DNA of 63,648 bases, taken from positions 1 through 63,648 of the forward strand of contig OMXI01000008.1 of NCBI GenBank assembly GCA_900314975.1, read 5' to 3'. The translations under genes were made by a program, and so were the position numbers. The DNA comes from an uncultured Eubacteriales bacterium (GTDB lineage Bacteria > Bacillota > Clostridia > Oscillospirales > Ruminococcaceae). Positions 1 through 9,415 of this stretch are shown here, piece after piece; position 1 is the first letter of the stretch; each line of letters opens with the position of its first letter. Below the pieces are notes generated by a model. That model did not search any database and was not told the DNA's origin. It saw only the letters and a program-made list of their open reading frames with translations.

Positions 1-143
1 AAGTAGTGAGAGTTTATAAGAGAGCGCGAAGAAAAATCTTTTCAGAAGAACTAACCCAACTATGCACCAAATATACCACAACAAATGCGGATTTACCGCA
101 GTTTGCATATCGTGTAGCTGTGGGTATTCTCTTGGGAGCGTTT

Positions 144-350
144 TCTCTCAAACTCTTTTTCTGAACTCTCTAACACTTTTCAGCAACGGGAGCTTTGCCT
201 CCCGTTGCTGAAAAGTCATTAAAAGGTTTAGGAAAGGGGCTTGGGGTGACACGGAGTAACCGTTACCACGGTTACTCCCGAGAGAACGGCAAAGCCGTTC
301 TCGACCTTCATCCAAAAGGGTTTCCCCCAATTACGCGGTGTACACACCGC
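144..350 (-). repeat. Dispersed hairpin repeat, family A, copy 1
   Basis: A non-coding structured element lies just after the rplQ terminator. Its main hairpin has perfect 18-bp arms (175-192 and 199-216) with a 6-nt loop. Two further perfect hairpins lie at 254-277 and 280-300, and an 8-bp one at about 333-350. The conserved flanks are a GAACTCTCTAA-like block on one side and TCATTAAAAGGTTTAGGAA followed by a CCAAAAGGGTTTCCCCC block on the other. The same layout recurs near 25.7, 28.6 and 55.0 kb. From 1 to 143 I see only a small hairpin near 89-103 and no gene. Confidence 0.75.
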
Positions 351-394
351 GGAAAATTCCGTTTTATCTTATTAGCAACACATAAGTAAAAAGG

Positions 395-426
395 AACAAA
401 AAAGAGAGCCTCGATGCGAGACTCTC
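395..426 (-). terminator. Intrinsic terminator of the S10-spc-alpha cluster
   Basis: A hairpin of GAGAG-CTCG arms (404-426) is followed on the minus strand by a run of Ts (396-403). It sits 15 bp after the rplQ stop and ends the ribosomal cluster. Confidence 0.85.
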
Positions 427-440
427 CTATGTGTATGATA

Positions 441-782
441 TTAAACCAACTTAATAATAGCCATTTCTGCAGCGTCGCCGCGGCGCGGACCGATCTTGAT
501 GATCTGTGTATAGCCGCCCTGACGACCGTCATATGACGGTGCGATCTCGTCAAACAGCTTCTTTGCAACGCCTTCCTTTGTTACATAAGAAAGCACCTGA
601 CGCTTTTTATGCAGGTCGCCTGCCTTTGCGAGAGTAATCATCTTCTCGGTCATAGCAGCAACTTCTTTAGCTCTTGTTACAGTTGTTTCAATCTTACCGT
701 TTTCGAGAAGAAATGTAACCATAGCTCTGAGCATTGCTCTTCTCTGGTCGGTCGTTCTTCCCAGTTTTCTTGTGCCTGGCAT
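441..782 (-). CDS. rplQ: 50S ribosomal protein L17
   Basis: Ribosomal protein bL17 of the large subunit, 113 residues, the usual short bacterial length without a C-terminal extension. The N-terminal basic segment ([18 protein letters not shown]) and the C-terminal [15 protein letters not shown] block are diagnostic. The start is preceded by an AAGGAGTG ribosome binding site. It is the last gene of the alpha operon, 18 bp after rpoA, the standard position, and is followed by an intrinsic terminator. Confidence 0.98.
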   Translation of the reverse strand: MPGTRKLGRTTDQRRAMLRAMVTFLLENGKIETTVTRAKEVAAMTEKMITLAKAGDLHKKRQVLSYVTKEGVAKKLFDEIAPSYDGRQGGYTQIIKIGPRRGDAAEMAIIKLV

Positions 783-800
783 AGATTTTCACTCCTTACA

Positions 801-1760
801 TTAATTATCGTCTTCTGAACTGAGTTCATAACCCAAAGAATGAAGTTTAGCCTTGACTTCCTCGAAGGATTTCTTTCCGAGGTTTCTGACCTTCATCATT
901 TCTTCTTCGGACTTTTCGATCAAATCGTTGACCGTATTTATTCCTGCACGCTTGAGACAGTTGAACGAACGCACGGATAAGTCAAGTTCCTCAATGGTCA
1001 TCTCAAGGACTTTTTCCTTGCCCTTGTCATCTTTTTCAGCAATAAGCTCAACAACTGTCATTTCCTCTGAAAGATCCACGAATGGATTCAGATGCTCGTT
1101 GAGGAGTTTGGCTGCCATTGATACAGCTTCCTTTGCGGAGATAGTACCGTCTGTCCATACCTCCAAAGTAAGCTTATCATAGTCGGTGATCTGACCTACA
1201 CGGGTATTGTCTACCGTATAGTTCACCTTGAGTACCGGCGAATAGATACTGTCTACGGCGATAACGCCGATAGGTGCGTTAGGCATAAGGCTCTTGTTCT
1301 TTTCAGCGGAAACATAACCCCTACCTCTGTCGATAGTAATTTCCATAAAGAGCTTTGCACCTGCACCAAGTGTTGCAATGTGCATATCGGGAACAAGGAT
1401 ATCTACCTCGGAATCAGCCTTGATGTCTGCGGCGGTAACGTCACATTCACCCTCGGCTTCGATATAGATAGTCTTTGGTCCTTCGCCGTAAAGCTTTGCA
1501 GTCAGTCCCTTGAGGTTAAGGATGATCTCTGTGACATCCTCTCTTACTCCCGGGATAGTTGAAAGCTCGTGCTGCACGCCATCTATCTTTACAGATGTAA
1601 CGGCAACACCCGGCAATGAGGAGAGCAGTACACGTCTGAGGCTGTTGCCCAGAGTGATACCATAGCCACGCTCCAGCGGCTCTAAAACAAACTTGCCATA
1701 GGTTCCGTTTGGGCGAAGCTCAGGCGTTTCGATCTTTGGCTTCTCTATTTTTTCAAGCAT
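801..1760 (-). CDS. rpoA: DNA-directed RNA polymerase alpha subunit
   Basis: Alpha subunit of RNA polymerase, 319 residues. The N-terminal assembly domain (about 1-230) carries the dimerisation signature [17 protein letters not shown] near residue 33. The C-terminal domain (about 250-319), which binds UP elements and activators, has the [13 protein letters not shown] and [10 protein letters not shown] helix-hairpin-helix blocks. It lies between rpsD and rplQ as in other Firmicutes. The 128 bp upstream, down from rpsD, contain a possible CCTTG/CAAGG-closed hairpin (about 1825-1865) but no clear promoter. Confidence 0.99.
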   Translation of the reverse strand: MLEKIEKPKIETPELRPNGTYGKFVLEPLERGYGITLGNSLRRVLLSSLPGVAVTSVKIDGVQHELSTIPGVREDVTEIILNLKGLTAKLYGEGPKTIYIEAEGECDVTAADIKADSEVDILVPDMHIATLGAGAKLFMEITIDRGRGYVSAEKNKSLMPNAPIGVIAVDSIYSPVLKVNYTVDNTRVGQITDYDKLTLEVWTDGTISAKEAVSMAAKLLNEHLNPFVDLSEEMTVVELIAEKDDKGKEKVLEMTIEELDLSVRSFNCLKRAGINTVNDLIEKSEEEMMKVRNLGKKSFEEVKAKLHSLGYELSSEDDN

Positions 1761-1888
1761 TTAAAACCCTCCCTGTGTTCTTTTGTTATTAAACTTTTGA
1801 TGTTTTGGAATCTCAGGTTGACCTTGTGGCTGCAAACACCCGCAGGCATAACTGCCGCAAGGTATTTGGCAACCGGGCTTTCAATGTA

Positions 1889-2485
1889 TTACTTAGAATA
1901 CAGCTCGACGATCAGATGCTCCTCGATCTCGTAGTCAAGGTCTTCCTTAACGGGCAGACGTGTAACCTTTGCGGTCTGCTTTTCCTTGTCCACATCAAGC
2001 CAAGTAGGAGTTGTTCTGCCTGCCGTAGCCTCGATGATCTGCTTGAACTTTTCGCTCTTCTTGCTGTTTTCCTTCAGCGAGATAACATCGCCTACCTTAA
2101 CTCTGTAGGAAGGGATATCAACTCTCTTGCCGTTAACTTCAAAGTGTCCGTGAACTACGAGCTGACGAGCCTCTCTTCTTGTCATAGCAAGACCCATTCT
2201 GAAAGCGATGTTGTCAAGTCTTGACTCAAGAAGAGTGATAAGGTTCGCACCTGCCTGACCTTCCATCTTCTGAGCAAGCTCAAAATAGTGATAGAAAGGC
2301 TTCTCAAGCATACCGTAGATGAACTTGAGCTTCTGCTTTTCCTTGAGCTGAAGTCCGTACTCGGATACTTTCTTTCTCTTGTTAGCGTTAGGATCACGCT
2401 TGGTTTCCTTTGCAACGCCCATAACCATTGGGCTGATACCCAGAGCTTTGCATCTCTTGAGTATAGGTTCTCTATTTACTGCCAT
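1889..2485 (-). CDS. rpsD: 30S ribosomal protein S4
   Basis: Ribosomal protein uS4, a primary 16S rRNA binder that nucleates 30S assembly; 198 residues. The S4 RNA-binding domain lies at about 88-150 (RLDNIAFRMGLAMTRREARQ, then VVHGHFEVNGKRV). The N-terminus has only one cysteine, so this is the zinc-free form rather than the four-cysteine form. In many bacteria S4 represses its own mRNA. The 85-bp gap before this gene holds two small inverted repeats (TTGAGT/ACTCAA and CAGGT/ACCTG) that could serve this, but that is inference. Confidence 0.98.
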   Translation of the reverse strand: MAVNREPILKRCKALGISPMVMGVAKETKRDPNANKRKKVSEYGLQLKEKQKLKFIYGMLEKPFYHYFELAQKMEGQAGANLITLLESRLDNIAFRMGLAMTRREARQLVVHGHFEVNGKRVDIPSYRVKVGDVISLKENSKKSEKFKQIIEATAGRTTPTWLDVDKEKQTAKVTRLPVKEDLDYEIEEHLIVELYSK

Positions 2486-2570
2486 AGTAAATTCCTCCGT
2501 TTTTAATGTTGTATCAGGTCTTAGCTGACTTGCTTACCTGACTTTGAGTAAACTTGCAAACTCAAATTGA

Positions 2571-2972
2571 TTATACTCTACGTCTCTTTGGCGGACGGCA
2601 GCCGTTGTGCGGGATAGGAGTAACGTCCTTAATAAGTCTTACCTCCAGATCCTCTGACTGAAGCGCTCTGATAGCAGCCTCACGTCCTGCGCCCGGTCCC
2701 TTTACGAAAACTTCAACTGTCTTCAGACCGTGCTCCTTTGCAGCTCTTGCAGCTGTTTCAGCAGCAGTCTGTGCAGCGAATGGAGTAGACTTCTTGGAGC
2801 CTCTGAAACCGAGTCCGCCTGCGGATGCCCAGGAAATTGCATTTCCCTGCATATCAGTGATAGTTACGATAGTGTTGTTGAAAGTAGACTGGATATGAAC
2901 CTGTCCCTGTTCAATGTTTTTTCTTTCACGACGGCGGCGAATAGTAGTAACTTTCTTCTTAGCCTGAGCCAT
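2571..2972 (-). CDS. rpsK: 30S ribosomal protein S11
   Basis: Ribosomal protein uS11 of the small-subunit platform, 133 residues. It has the expected basic N-terminus, the [12 protein letters not shown] and [14 protein letters not shown] blocks in the middle, and the [16 protein letters not shown]-terminus that contacts the decoding region. It is preceded by a GGAGGGTG ribosome binding site and lies 15 bp after rpsM. Confidence 0.99.
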   Translation of the reverse strand: MAQAKKKVTTIRRRRERKNIEQGQVHIQSTFNNTIVTITDMQGNAISWASAGGLGFRGSKKSTPFAAQTAAETAARAAKEHGLKTVEVFVKGPGAGREAAIRALQSEDLEVRLIKDVTPIPHNGCRPPKRRRV

Positions 2973-2987
2973 TGTTCACACCCTCCT

Positions 2988-3356
2988 TTACTTCTTCTTG
3001 TTAGCGATGGTCTTAACAGGACCCTTACGAGTTCTTGCGTTAGTCTTTGTTCTCTGTCCGCGAACGGGAAGACCCTTGCGGTGACGGAGTCCACGATAAC
3101 AGCCGATCTCTGTAAGTCTCTTGATGTTAAGAGCCACATTTCTTCTGAGGTCACCCTCAACTGTAAGATTATGATCAATATATTCACGAAGCTTTGCTAC
3201 ATCATCCTCGTTCATGTCCTTAACACGAACGTCAGGGTCAACGCCTGTTTCCTTGATGATCTTTGTAGCAGTCTTCTGACCGATGCCGAAGATATAAGTA
3301 AGAGCAACCTCTATTCTTTTATCTCTTGGCAGGTCGATACCAGCAATACGAGCCAT
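2988..3356 (-). CDS. rpsM: 30S ribosomal protein S13
   Basis: Ribosomal protein uS13, which contacts tRNA and forms intersubunit bridges in the head of the 30S; 122 residues. Diagnostic blocks are [20 protein letters not shown] at the start, [10 protein letters not shown], and the [19 protein letters not shown] tail. It follows rpmJ in the usual order infA-rpmJ-rpsM-rpsK-rpsD-rpoA-rplQ. Confidence 0.99.
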   Translation of the reverse strand: MARIAGIDLPRDKRIEVALTYIFGIGQKTATKIIKETGVDPDVRVKDMNEDDVAKLREYIDHNLTVEGDLRRNVALNIKRLTEIGCYRGLRHRKGLPVRGQRTKTNARTRKGPVKTIANKKK

Positions 3357-3385
3357 TATTTAGCTGCACCTCCATTATTGGTTTG

Positions 3386-3499
3386 TTAGCCCTGTCTTTG
3401 TTTATGCTTTGGATTCTGGCAGATCACCATGATCTTGCCCTTTCTCTTGATAACCTTGCACTTTTCGCAAATAGGCTTAACTGAAGGTCTTACTTTCAT
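3386..3499 (-). CDS. rpmJ: 50S ribosomal protein L36
   Basis: Ribosomal protein bL36, 37 residues, reads [20 protein letters not shown] and ends in [11 protein letters not shown]. The zinc-binding residues are the CxxC at 11 and 14, C27 and H32. The ATG is preceded by an AAGGAGG site. This is the classic zinc (C+) form and occupies its standard place between infA and rpsM. Confidence 0.98.
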   Translation of the reverse strand: MKVRPSVKPICEKCKVIKRKGKIMVICQNPKHKQRQG

Positions 3500-3547
3500 T
3501 GAAATACCTCCTTAATGATTAACTGCATTATTCCGACTTTGGTTTTA

Positions 3548-3766
3548 TCACTTGGCTCTCCAGGTGATACGTCCCTTTGTCAGATCATACGGTGACATTT
3601 CGACCGTTACCTTATCTCCGGGAACGATTCTGATGTAGTTCATACGAAGCTTGCCCGAAATGTGTGCAAGTATCTTATGACCGTTGGAAAGCTCTACGTT
3701 AAATGTTGCATTCGGCAATGCCTCAACGACCGTGCCTTCAAGCTCGATAACATCTTCCTTTGACAT
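3548..3766 (-). CDS. infA: Translation initiation factor IF-1
   Basis: IF-1 binds the ribosomal A site during initiation and supports IF-2 and IF-3; 72 residues, the standard length. It is a single S1-type OB fold, with the start [20 protein letters not shown], the block [18 protein letters not shown] and the end [10 protein letters not shown]. An AGGAGG site precedes the ATG. It is 17 bp after the KOW-protein gene. Confidence 0.99.
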   Translation of the reverse strand: MSKEDVIELEGTVVEALPNATFNVELSNGHKILAHISGKLRMNYIRIVPGDKVTVEMSPYDLTKGRITWRAK

Positions 3767-3783
3767 TCAAATACCTCCTCGTT

Positions 3784-4050
3784 TTAAAGGTTTTCGGTCT
3801 GCTGACTGTCAGCTTGGGTCAGATACTGACTTATCAGCCGTCTTAACTTTTTGTTTGAAAGTCCGTCGGTATCTATCACCGCGCCGACAGGTGAAATGTG
3901 TTTCGGATTTTTCCGCTTGGGTCTTTCAAGAGGTCTTGATTTCCCGTCGCAGATATAAACGAAACCGCCGCATATTCCCACCGCAACGAACAGGGAATCT
4001 TTATCGCGGCCTGCGCGCGCTTTTACCAGCGAACCCTTGACAACTTCCAC
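3784..4050 (-). CDS. KOW-domain RNA-binding protein (L14e-like)
   Basis: An 88-residue protein starting at a GTG with an AGAGGAAA site upstream. The N-terminal half (about 3-45: VVKGSLVKARAGRDKDSLFV) resembles the KOW/SH3-like fold of eukaryal/archaeal L14e-type proteins, which occur in Firmicutes between map and infA. The tail holds a basic RPKRKNPKHISPVGA stretch. Its place inside the spc operon and its basic charge suggest binding to RNA or the ribosome. The precise role is not known to me. Confidence 0.85.
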   Translation of the reverse strand: MEVVKGSLVKARAGRDKDSLFVAVGICGGFVYICDGKSRPLERPKRKNPKHISPVGAVIDTDGLSNKKLRRLISQYLTQADSQQTENL

Positions 4051-4062
4051 GACGCTTTCCTC

Positions 4063-4809
4063 TTACGGCTGTGTCAGTATAACAGCGCCGTCCTGAGTTA
4101 CCGCTATCGTATGTTCAAAATGAGCTGAGAGCTTGCCGTCCGCGGTCTTGACAGTCCAGCCGTCGTCGAGCTGAATGATTTTTGCCGTGCCCTGATTTAT
4201 CATAGGCTCTATAGCAATTACCATACCCGCAACAAGTCTGATGCCGTGACCTGCTCTGCCGAAGTTTGGAACTTCGGGGTCTTCGTGAAGGTTCTTTCCT
4301 ACGCCGTGTCCTACGAACTCTCTGACAACGCCATAGCCGTTGTCCTCATTATACTTGGATATTGCTGCACCGAGGTCTCCGAGCCTTACGCCCGGCTTTA
4401 CCATATTTATTGCAAGGTAAAGACTTTCTTCGGTGGACTTCATAAGTGCCTTTGCCTCGTCTGAAACTTCGCCGACCGCAAAGGTCTTGCAGGAATCCCC
4501 GTGGTAGCCGTCAATATAAGCTCCTACATCGACCGATACTATATCGCCCTCGCAGATTTTTCTCGGTCCCGGGATACCGTGGATAACCTCATCATTTATA
4601 GAGATACAAGCCGAGCCTGTAAATCCGCCGTAGCCGAGGAAGCTCGGTTTAGCGCCGTGTGAGGTTATATACCTGTGAACGACTTTATCAAGCTCCGCAG
4701 TAGTCATACCCGGTCTGATAGCCTCGCCCGCAGCGACAAGAGCGCCCGCGGTTATCTTTCCCGCCTTGCGCATCTTCTCTATTTCTTTATTGGATTTGAC
4801 ACAAATCAT
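4063..4809 (-). CDS. map: Type I methionine aminopeptidase
   Basis: Removes the initiator methionine from nascent proteins in the cytosol; 248 residues, the size of a type Ia enzyme without an N-terminal extension. The pita-bread fold metal ligands are visible: D94 (VSVDVGAYIDG), D105 (YHGDSCKTF), a His in GHGVGKNLHEDP near 168, a Glu in AIEPMI near 200 and a Glu in HFEHTIAV near 231. It lies between adk and the KOW gene, its common Firmicute neighbourhood. Confidence 0.97.
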   Translation of the reverse strand: MICVKSNKEIEKMRKAGKITAGALVAAGEAIRPGMTTAELDKVVHRYITSHGAKPSFLGYGGFTGSACISINDEVIHGIPGPRKICEGDIVSVDVGAYIDGYHGDSCKTFAVGEVSDEAKALMKSTEESLYLAINMVKPGVRLGDLGAAISKYNEDNGYGVVREFVGHGVGKNLHEDPEVPNFGRAGHGIRLVAGMVIAIEPMINQGTAKIIQLDDGWTVKTADGKLSAHFEHTIAVTQDGAVILTQP

Positions 4810-4839
4810 TTATTATGCCTTTTTGACCTTTCTAATCTC

Positions 4840-5472
4840 TCAGCCCTTGAGAGCCTTGAGTACCATATCGTTTGTCTCGGAGACTGAATTTGTTCCGTGA
4901 ACTGTTACCAGCTTGCCCTGCTTTGCGTAGAAATCTACCAGCGGAGCTGTGGTCTTGTGATATGTTTCAAGTCTGCTGATGACTGTTGCAGGCTCGTCGT
5001 CTTTTCTGATAACAAGCTCCTTGCCGCAAACGTCACATACTCCCTCAACCTTTGGAGCCTTGGTAACTACGTGATAAGTTGCGCCGCAGTCGAGGCAGAC
5101 TCTTCTGCCTGAAAGTCTGTTCTTGATGACCTCATCGTCAACTGCAAGCTCTACGACCTTGTCTATCTGAACGCCCATGTTGTCCAGAGCCTCAGCCTGA
5201 GGAACAGTTCTTGGGAAGCCATCGAGGATAAAGCCGTTTTGTGCATCAGGCTCAGCTATCCTGTCCTTGAGGATACCGATCACGATATCGTCTGAAACAA
5301 GAGCGCCTGCGTCCATAGCAGCCTTGGCTTTAAGTCCGTACTCCGTGCCTGCCTTAACGGCTGCACGCAGCATATTGCCTGTTGAAATCGTGGGGATACC
5401 CAGGTCTTTGCAAAGAACCTCTGCCTGTGTACCTTTTCCCGCACCGGGAGCGCCTAAAAGAATAATGTTCAT
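4840..5472 (-). CDS. adk: Adenylate kinase
   Basis: Interconverts ATP + AMP and 2 ADP; 210 residues, the long form with a LID domain. The P-loop GAPGAGKGTQ is at residues 7-16, the NMP-binding segment near 30-60, and the LID (about 125-160) carries a four-cysteine zinc site, CLDCG and CDVCG. That is typical of Gram-positive and anaerobic enzymes. It lies between secY and map in the spc operon. Confidence 0.98.
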   Translation of the reverse strand: MNIILLGAPGAGKGTQAEVLCKDLGIPTISTGNMLRAAVKAGTEYGLKAKAAMDAGALVSDDIVIGILKDRIAEPDAQNGFILDGFPRTVPQAEALDNMGVQIDKVVELAVDDEVIKNRLSGRRVCLDCGATYHVVTKAPKVEGVCDVCGKELVIRKDDEPATVISRLETYHKTTAPLVDFYAKQGKLVTVHGTNSVSETNDMVLKALKG

Positions 5473-5586
5473 ACGTTTTCTCCTATTCGTTGATTAAAGG
5501 TTTTGCTTTGCGCGCAGGGCTTTCACCCTTTGCGCAAAACGGATTTTGATTTTTCTCAAAATTTACTTGCCTTACATTTTAGGGGG
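5473..5586 (-). promoter_or_regulatory. Strong hairpin between secY and adk
   Basis: The minus strand holds a nested hairpin: TTTGCGC/GCGCAAA outer arms with an AGGG/CCCT inner stem (about 5508-5541). No run of Ts follows, so it is not an obvious terminator. It may mark an mRNA processing or stability site between the secretion and nucleotide genes (inference). Confidence 0.4.
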
Positions 5587-6882
5587 TTATTCGAGGAAGC
5601 CCTTGTGATGACGCATCATCATCTGGGATTCCATTGTACGAACTGTTTCAAGGGCAACTGCCACAACGATGAGTATGGAAGTACCGCCCATTGCGATATT
5701 CATCTTGGTGATAGCTGTAAAGATGATAGGGAATATAGCTATTACTCCGAGGAAAATAGCGCCTACCAGAGTTATCTTTGACAAAATCTTTTTGATGTAA
5801 TCGCTTGTAGGCTTGCCCGGTCTTATACCGGGAACGCCGCCGTTATTCTGTCTCAGATTGTTTGCTATCTCAACAGGATTATACGACATTGAAACATAGA
5901 AGTAGTTAAAGCCGATTATCAGCAGGAAGTAAACAATTCCGTACACGGGGTGAGTATAGCTGAACCAGTGAAGGAACTTGTCGTAGAACGAACCCTTGTT
6001 TGGCTTTATGAACAATTCCAGTGTTGACGGAAGTGAAACGAAAGCCATAGCGAAGATTATCGGCAGAACGCCGCTCATTGCTATCTTGATAGGGATAAAT
6101 GTGTTCTGTCCGCCGAACTGTTTTCTGCCCACTACTCTTTTTGCATACTGGATAGGGATCCTTCTTTCAGCCTCATTCATAAAGATGATGAAGGCTATCA
6201 TCAGTATAAAGATAACGATGATGATAGGAACGAGTATCATATTCTTTGCATCGCCCGTCTTCATCAGCTCAAACAGACCGATAACTGCCTCAGGACCTCT
6301 TGCGATGATACCTGCGAACAGCAGCATCGAGATACCGTTGCCGATACCCTTTGAGTTTATCTCCTCGCCCAGCCAGATAGTCATTGAAGCACCTGCGGTG
6401 AAGCAAGCGATGATAACTATCTCGGAGAACACCTTGTCAAAGCCCGATGTATAAAGAACAGCGTTTGCCTTTGACAGTGTGAGGTAGTATGCCCACGCCT
6501 GAAAAACAGCTATCAGCAAAGCAAAATACTTTGTGATCTTGTCCAGCTTTTTCTTGCCTTCCGGACCCTCGTGTGCGAGTCTTTCCAGCGGCGGCAGTGC
6601 ATACGTCAGAAGCTGAATAATAATCTGTGCATTGATATACGGTGAAACGGAGAGCGCGAGCAGAGTAGCCTTTGAGAAGTTACCGCCCGACAGAACGTTG
6701 AGGTAGCTGAAAAAGTTACCCGAGTTCTCGCTCTGTGCAAACCAGTTTGAAAGCTCCTTTGAATCAAGGAACGGAACAGGCACTGTACCGCCCACTCTGT
6801 ATATTACGATGATGAAAAATGTAAATATGAGTTTCTTCCTCAGGTCCGGAATGCTCCAGGCTTTACGAAATGTCTCTATCAC
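5587..6882 (-). CDS. secY: Protein translocase subunit SecY
   Basis: Channel subunit of the SecYEG translocon in the cytoplasmic membrane; 431 residues with about ten hydrophobic segments, the family's usual size. Visible hallmarks are the N-terminal FRKAWSIPDLRKKLIFTFF, the VSPYINAQIIIQLLTY block, and the cytoplasmic loops ERRIPIQYAKRVVGRK and GIRPGKPTSDYI that contact the ribosome and SecA. Its start is 2 bp after the rplO stop, consistent with coupled translation. The partner secE is at 27.9 kb in this window. Confidence 0.98.
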   Translation of the reverse strand: MIETFRKAWSIPDLRKKLIFTFFIIVIYRVGGTVPVPFLDSKELSNWFAQSENSGNFFSYLNVLSGGNFSKATLLALSVSPYINAQIIIQLLTYALPPLERLAHEGPEGKKKLDKITKYFALLIAVFQAWAYYLTLSKANAVLYTSGFDKVFSEIVIIACFTAGASMTIWLGEEINSKGIGNGISMLLFAGIIARGPEAVIGLFELMKTGDAKNMILVPIIIVIFILMIAFIIFMNEAERRIPIQYAKRVVGRKQFGGQNTFIPIKIAMSGVLPIIFAMAFVSLPSTLELFIKPNKGSFYDKFLHWFSYTHPVYGIVYFLLIIGFNYFYVSMSYNPVEIANNLRQNNGGVPGIRPGKPTSDYIKKILSKITLVGAIFLGVIAIFPIIFTAITKMNIAMGGTSILIVVAVALETVRTMESQMMMRHHKGFLE

Positions 6883-6884
6883 AA

Positions 6885-7325
6885 TTACATCACCTCTGCC
6901 TTCCCGCCTGCCTTTTCGATCTTTTCCTTGGCAGCAGCTGAGAACTTGGCAGCCTTAACAGTAAGGTTCTTAGTAAGTTCGCCGTTTCCAAGCACCTTGA
7001 CACCGTCAAGCTCCTTATTTACAAGTCCGCTTGCCTTGAGCAGCTCGGTATCTACTGTGATACCGTCGTTGAACATTTCAAGGTCTGAAACGTTGATAAC
7101 TGCGTACTTTGTTGCAAATATATTGTTAAATCCACGCTTTGGGATTCTACGAGCCAGAGCTGTCTGACCGCCTTCAAAACCGGGTCTGATAGAACCGCCT
7201 GAACGAGCCTTCTGTCCCTTATGTCCCTTGCCGGCTGTCTTGCCGTTTCCGGAGCCGTGACCTCTGCCCTTGCGCTTGCTCTCGACATTTGAGCCCGGAT
7301 TTGGTGATAATTCGTGCAGTTTCAT
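6885..7325 (-). CDS. rplO: 50S ribosomal protein L15
   Basis: Ribosomal protein uL15, 146 residues. The start is taken as the ATG giving [12 protein letters not shown], 11 nt after a GGGAGG site. An upstream in-frame GTG overlaps that site and is unlikely. The glycine/lysine-rich N-terminus ([20 protein letters not shown]) that threads into the 50S and the [17 protein letters not shown] block are diagnostic. Confidence 0.97.
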   Translation of the reverse strand: MKLHELSPNPGSNVESKRKGRGHGSGNGKTAGKGHKGQKARSGGSIRPGFEGGQTALARRIPKRGFNNIFATKYAVINVSDLEMFNDGITVDTELLKASGLVNKELDGVKVLGNGELTKNLTVKAAKFSAAAKEKIEKAGGKAEVM

Positions 7326-7346
7326 TTGTAGTTGCACCTCCCTTTT

Positions 7347-7526
7347 TTATGCTTGGGTTACTTTGATAAGGTGAGATACTACCTTGATCTTGCCCTGTGT
7401 CTGTGGATTGTCGGGCTGGTCTGTTGTATCTCCGATCTTTCTGAGACCAAGAGAATTTGCAGTGGCGATCTGCTTTGCGCTTCTACCGTTCAAACTCTTG
7501 ACCAGTTCGATTTTCAGGTTTGCCAT
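7347..7526 (-). CDS. rpmD: 50S ribosomal protein L30
   Basis: Ribosomal protein uL30, 59 residues, reads MANLKIELVKSLNGRSAKQI and ends VVSHLIKVTQA. The LGLRKIGDTT segment in the middle is the family signature. The ATG follows an AAGGAGG site. It lies between rpsE and rplO as usual. Confidence 0.97.
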   Translation of the reverse strand: MANLKIELVKSLNGRSAKQIATANSLGLRKIGDTTDQPDNPQTQGKIKVVSHLIKVTQA

Positions 7527-7539
7527 CTGTTATTCCTCC

Positions 7540-8040
7540 TTAGCCTATAATTTCCTTTGCGCTCTTGCCGCGCTTTGCAGCTATCTCGTCAAGACTTCTT
7601 ACTGCCGCAAGACCTGCCAGTGTAGCTCTTACTACGTTGCAAGGATTGTTTGAACGAAGGGACTTTGTTCTGATATCCTTGATACCTGCCATCTCGACTA
7701 CCGATCTTACAGGACCGCCTGCGATAACACCTGTACCGGGAGCTGCGGGCTTCATAAGAACTGCGCCTGCGCCGTATTTACCTACGATCTCGTGAGGGAT
7801 AGTTGTTCCCTTGAGTGAGATCTTGATAAGATTCTTCTTTGCGTCCTCGATACCCTTGCGGATTGCATCGGGAACTTCTCCCGACTTACCGATACCGAAG
7901 CCTACGGTGCCGTTACCGTCGCCTACAACAACGAGTGCTGCAAACTTATAGATACGACCACCCTTAACGGTCTTGGAAACTCTGTTGATAGCAACTACCT
8001 TTTCAGTGAGTTCCAATGTTGAAGCATCTATTAAAGCCAA
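7540..8040 (-). CDS. rpsE: 30S ribosomal protein S5 (TTG start)
   Basis: Ribosomal protein uS5, important for decoding accuracy; 166 residues from a TTG start that encodes [20 protein letters not shown]. The TTG lies 7 nt after a strong AAGGAGGG site. A longer frame exists, but its GTG lies inside rplR and would put the ribosome binding site inside the coding sequence. The dsRNA-binding-like N-domain ([17 protein letters not shown]) and the C-domain ([20 protein letters not shown]) are present. Confidence 0.95.
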   Translation of the reverse strand: MALIDASTLELTEKVVAINRVSKTVKGGRIYKFAALVVVGDGNGTVGFGIGKSGEVPDAIRKGIEDAKKNLIKISLKGTTIPHEIVGKYGAGAVLMKPAAPGTGVIAGGPVRSVVEMAGIKDIRTKSLRSNNPCNVVRATLAGLAAVRSLDEIAAKRGKSAKEIIG

Positions 8041-8056
8041 ATGTATACCCTCCTTT

Positions 8057-8416
8057 TTAGAACTTGAGTCCGCCTTCACGGGCTCCGTCTGCTAACTCCT
8101 GAACACGTCCGTGGTAAAGGAATCCGCCTCTGTCGAATACGACATTCTCGATACCCTTTGCCTTAGCCGCTGAAGCGATCATCTCGCCGACCTTACGAGC
8201 GCCTTCCTTGTTGCCGCCGTTGCCCTCAAAGTCCTTGGACATTGAAGATGCAGCGCACAGTGTTACGCCGGTCTCGTCGTTGATGATCTGTGCATAGATA
8301 TGCTTAGAGGAGCGGAATACATTGAGGCGAGGACACTCGGCAGTACCGCATATCTTGTTGCGGACTCTTGCGTGTCTCTTGGCTCTTGCCTTAGCCTTGT
8401 CAAGCTTTTTAACCAT
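8057..8416 (-). CDS. rplR: 50S ribosomal protein L18
   Basis: Ribosomal protein uL18, which carries 5S rRNA into the 50S; 119 residues. The signature segments are RKRVRNKI-type basic N-terminus (here [20 protein letters not shown]), [15 protein letters not shown] and the C-terminal [20 protein letters not shown]. It lies 18 bp after rplF. Confidence 0.98.
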   Translation of the reverse strand: MVKKLDKAKARAKRHARVRNKICGTAECPRLNVFRSSKHIYAQIINDETGVTLCAASSMSKDFEGNGGNKEGARKVGEMIASAAKAKGIENVVFDRGGFLYHGRVQELADGAREGGLKF

Positions 8417-8434
8417 AGTAATTCTCTCCTTTTA

Positions 8435-8986
8435 TTACTTCTTAGCACCCTTACCGGCTTTACCTTCCTTATGGATAACGTACTCGCCGACATAGCGGAT
8501 ACCCTTACCCTTATAAGGCTCCGGTGGACGCTTCTTGCGGATCTCGCAAGCAAACTGACCAACTTCCTGCTTGTCGCATCCCGAAACGGTGATGTGGTTA
8601 GCGTCGGGCATCTCAAGCTTGATAGTATCTGTTTCAGCGATAACTACCTGGTTTGAGAAACCGAGGTTCAGAACGAGGTTCTTGCCCTGCTTCTGTCCTC
8701 TGTAACCTACGCCCACGATTTCGAGCTGCTTTGAAAATCCATTTGTTACACCCTCGACCATGTTGTTGAGCAGTGTTCTTGTAAGACCGTGCAGGGACTT
8801 GTGCATCTTGTCCTCGCTTGGACGCTCAACAGTGAGCACACCTGCATCGTTCTTGATTATCATATCACCATGAAGCTTCTTGGTGAGTGTTCCCTTTGGT
8901 CCCTTGACCGTAACCAGATTGCCTTCTGCAATTGTTACATCTACACCTGCAGGAACACTAATCGGCTTGATACCTATTCTTGACAT
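8435..8986 (-). CDS. rplF: 50S ribosomal protein L6
   Basis: Ribosomal protein uL6, located near the GTPase-associated centre; 183 residues in two similar domains. The start MSRIGIKPISVPAGVDV and the C-terminal RKKRPPEPYKGKGIRYVGE motif are diagnostic. It follows rpsH by 14 bp. Confidence 0.99.
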   Translation of the reverse strand: MSRIGIKPISVPAGVDVTIAEGNLVTVKGPKGTLTKKLHGDMIIKNDAGVLTVERPSEDKMHKSLHGLTRTLLNNMVEGVTNGFSKQLEIVGVGYRGQKQGKNLVLNLGFSNQVVIAETDTIKLEMPDANHITVSGCDKQEVGQFACEIRKKRPPEPYKGKGIRYVGEYVIHKEGKAGKGAKK

Positions 8987-9000
8987 AACATTAGTCCTCC

Positions 9001-9399
9001 TTACCAGATGAATGCGAGAACTTCTCCGCCCACGTTCAGCTCACGAGCCTTCTTGTCGGTGATAACGCCCTTTGATGTTGAAACGATTGCAACACCAAGA
9101 CCCTTAATTACCTTAGGCATATCCTCGCAGCTTGCGTAGATTCTCAGACCCGGCTTTGAGACCCTTCTGAGACCTGTGATAACAGAATTTCTGTTCTCGT
9201 CATATTTAAGAGTAATTCTTATAATACCCTGCTTACCGTCCTCGATTATCTTGAAGTCCTTGATGTAGCCCTCGTCAACGAGGATCTGTGTGATGGACTT
9301 CTTCATGTTAGATGCAGGAACGTCAACAGTTGCGTGCTTTGCAGAACTTGCATTACGGATTCTTGTCAACAGATCCGCTATTGTATCAGTGATTTGCAT
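9001..9399 (-). CDS. rpsH: 30S ribosomal protein S8
   Basis: Ribosomal protein uS8, a central-domain 16S rRNA binder; 132 residues. The start [20 protein letters not shown] and the C-terminal [20 protein letters not shown] block are clear. In proteobacteria S8 represses the spc operon; no equivalent mRNA site is obvious here. Confidence 0.99.
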   Translation of the reverse strand: MQITDTIADLLTRIRNASSAKHATVDVPASNMKKSITQILVDEGYIKDFKIIEDGKQGIIRITLKYDENRNSVITGLRRVSKPGLRIYASCEDMPKVIKGLGVAIVSTSKGVITDKKARELNVGGEVLAFIW

Positions 9400-9415
9400 G
9401 CTTCGTTAACCTCCT

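Noticed and set aside
148-330. 60-codon frame in repeat copy 1
   Set aside because: Made wholly of the palindromic repeat; other copies do not keep the frame.
1761-1888. Separate promoter or S4 operator between rpsD and rpoA
   Set aside because: A possible CCTTG/CAAGG-closed fold exists but is weak, and no promoter pair is present.
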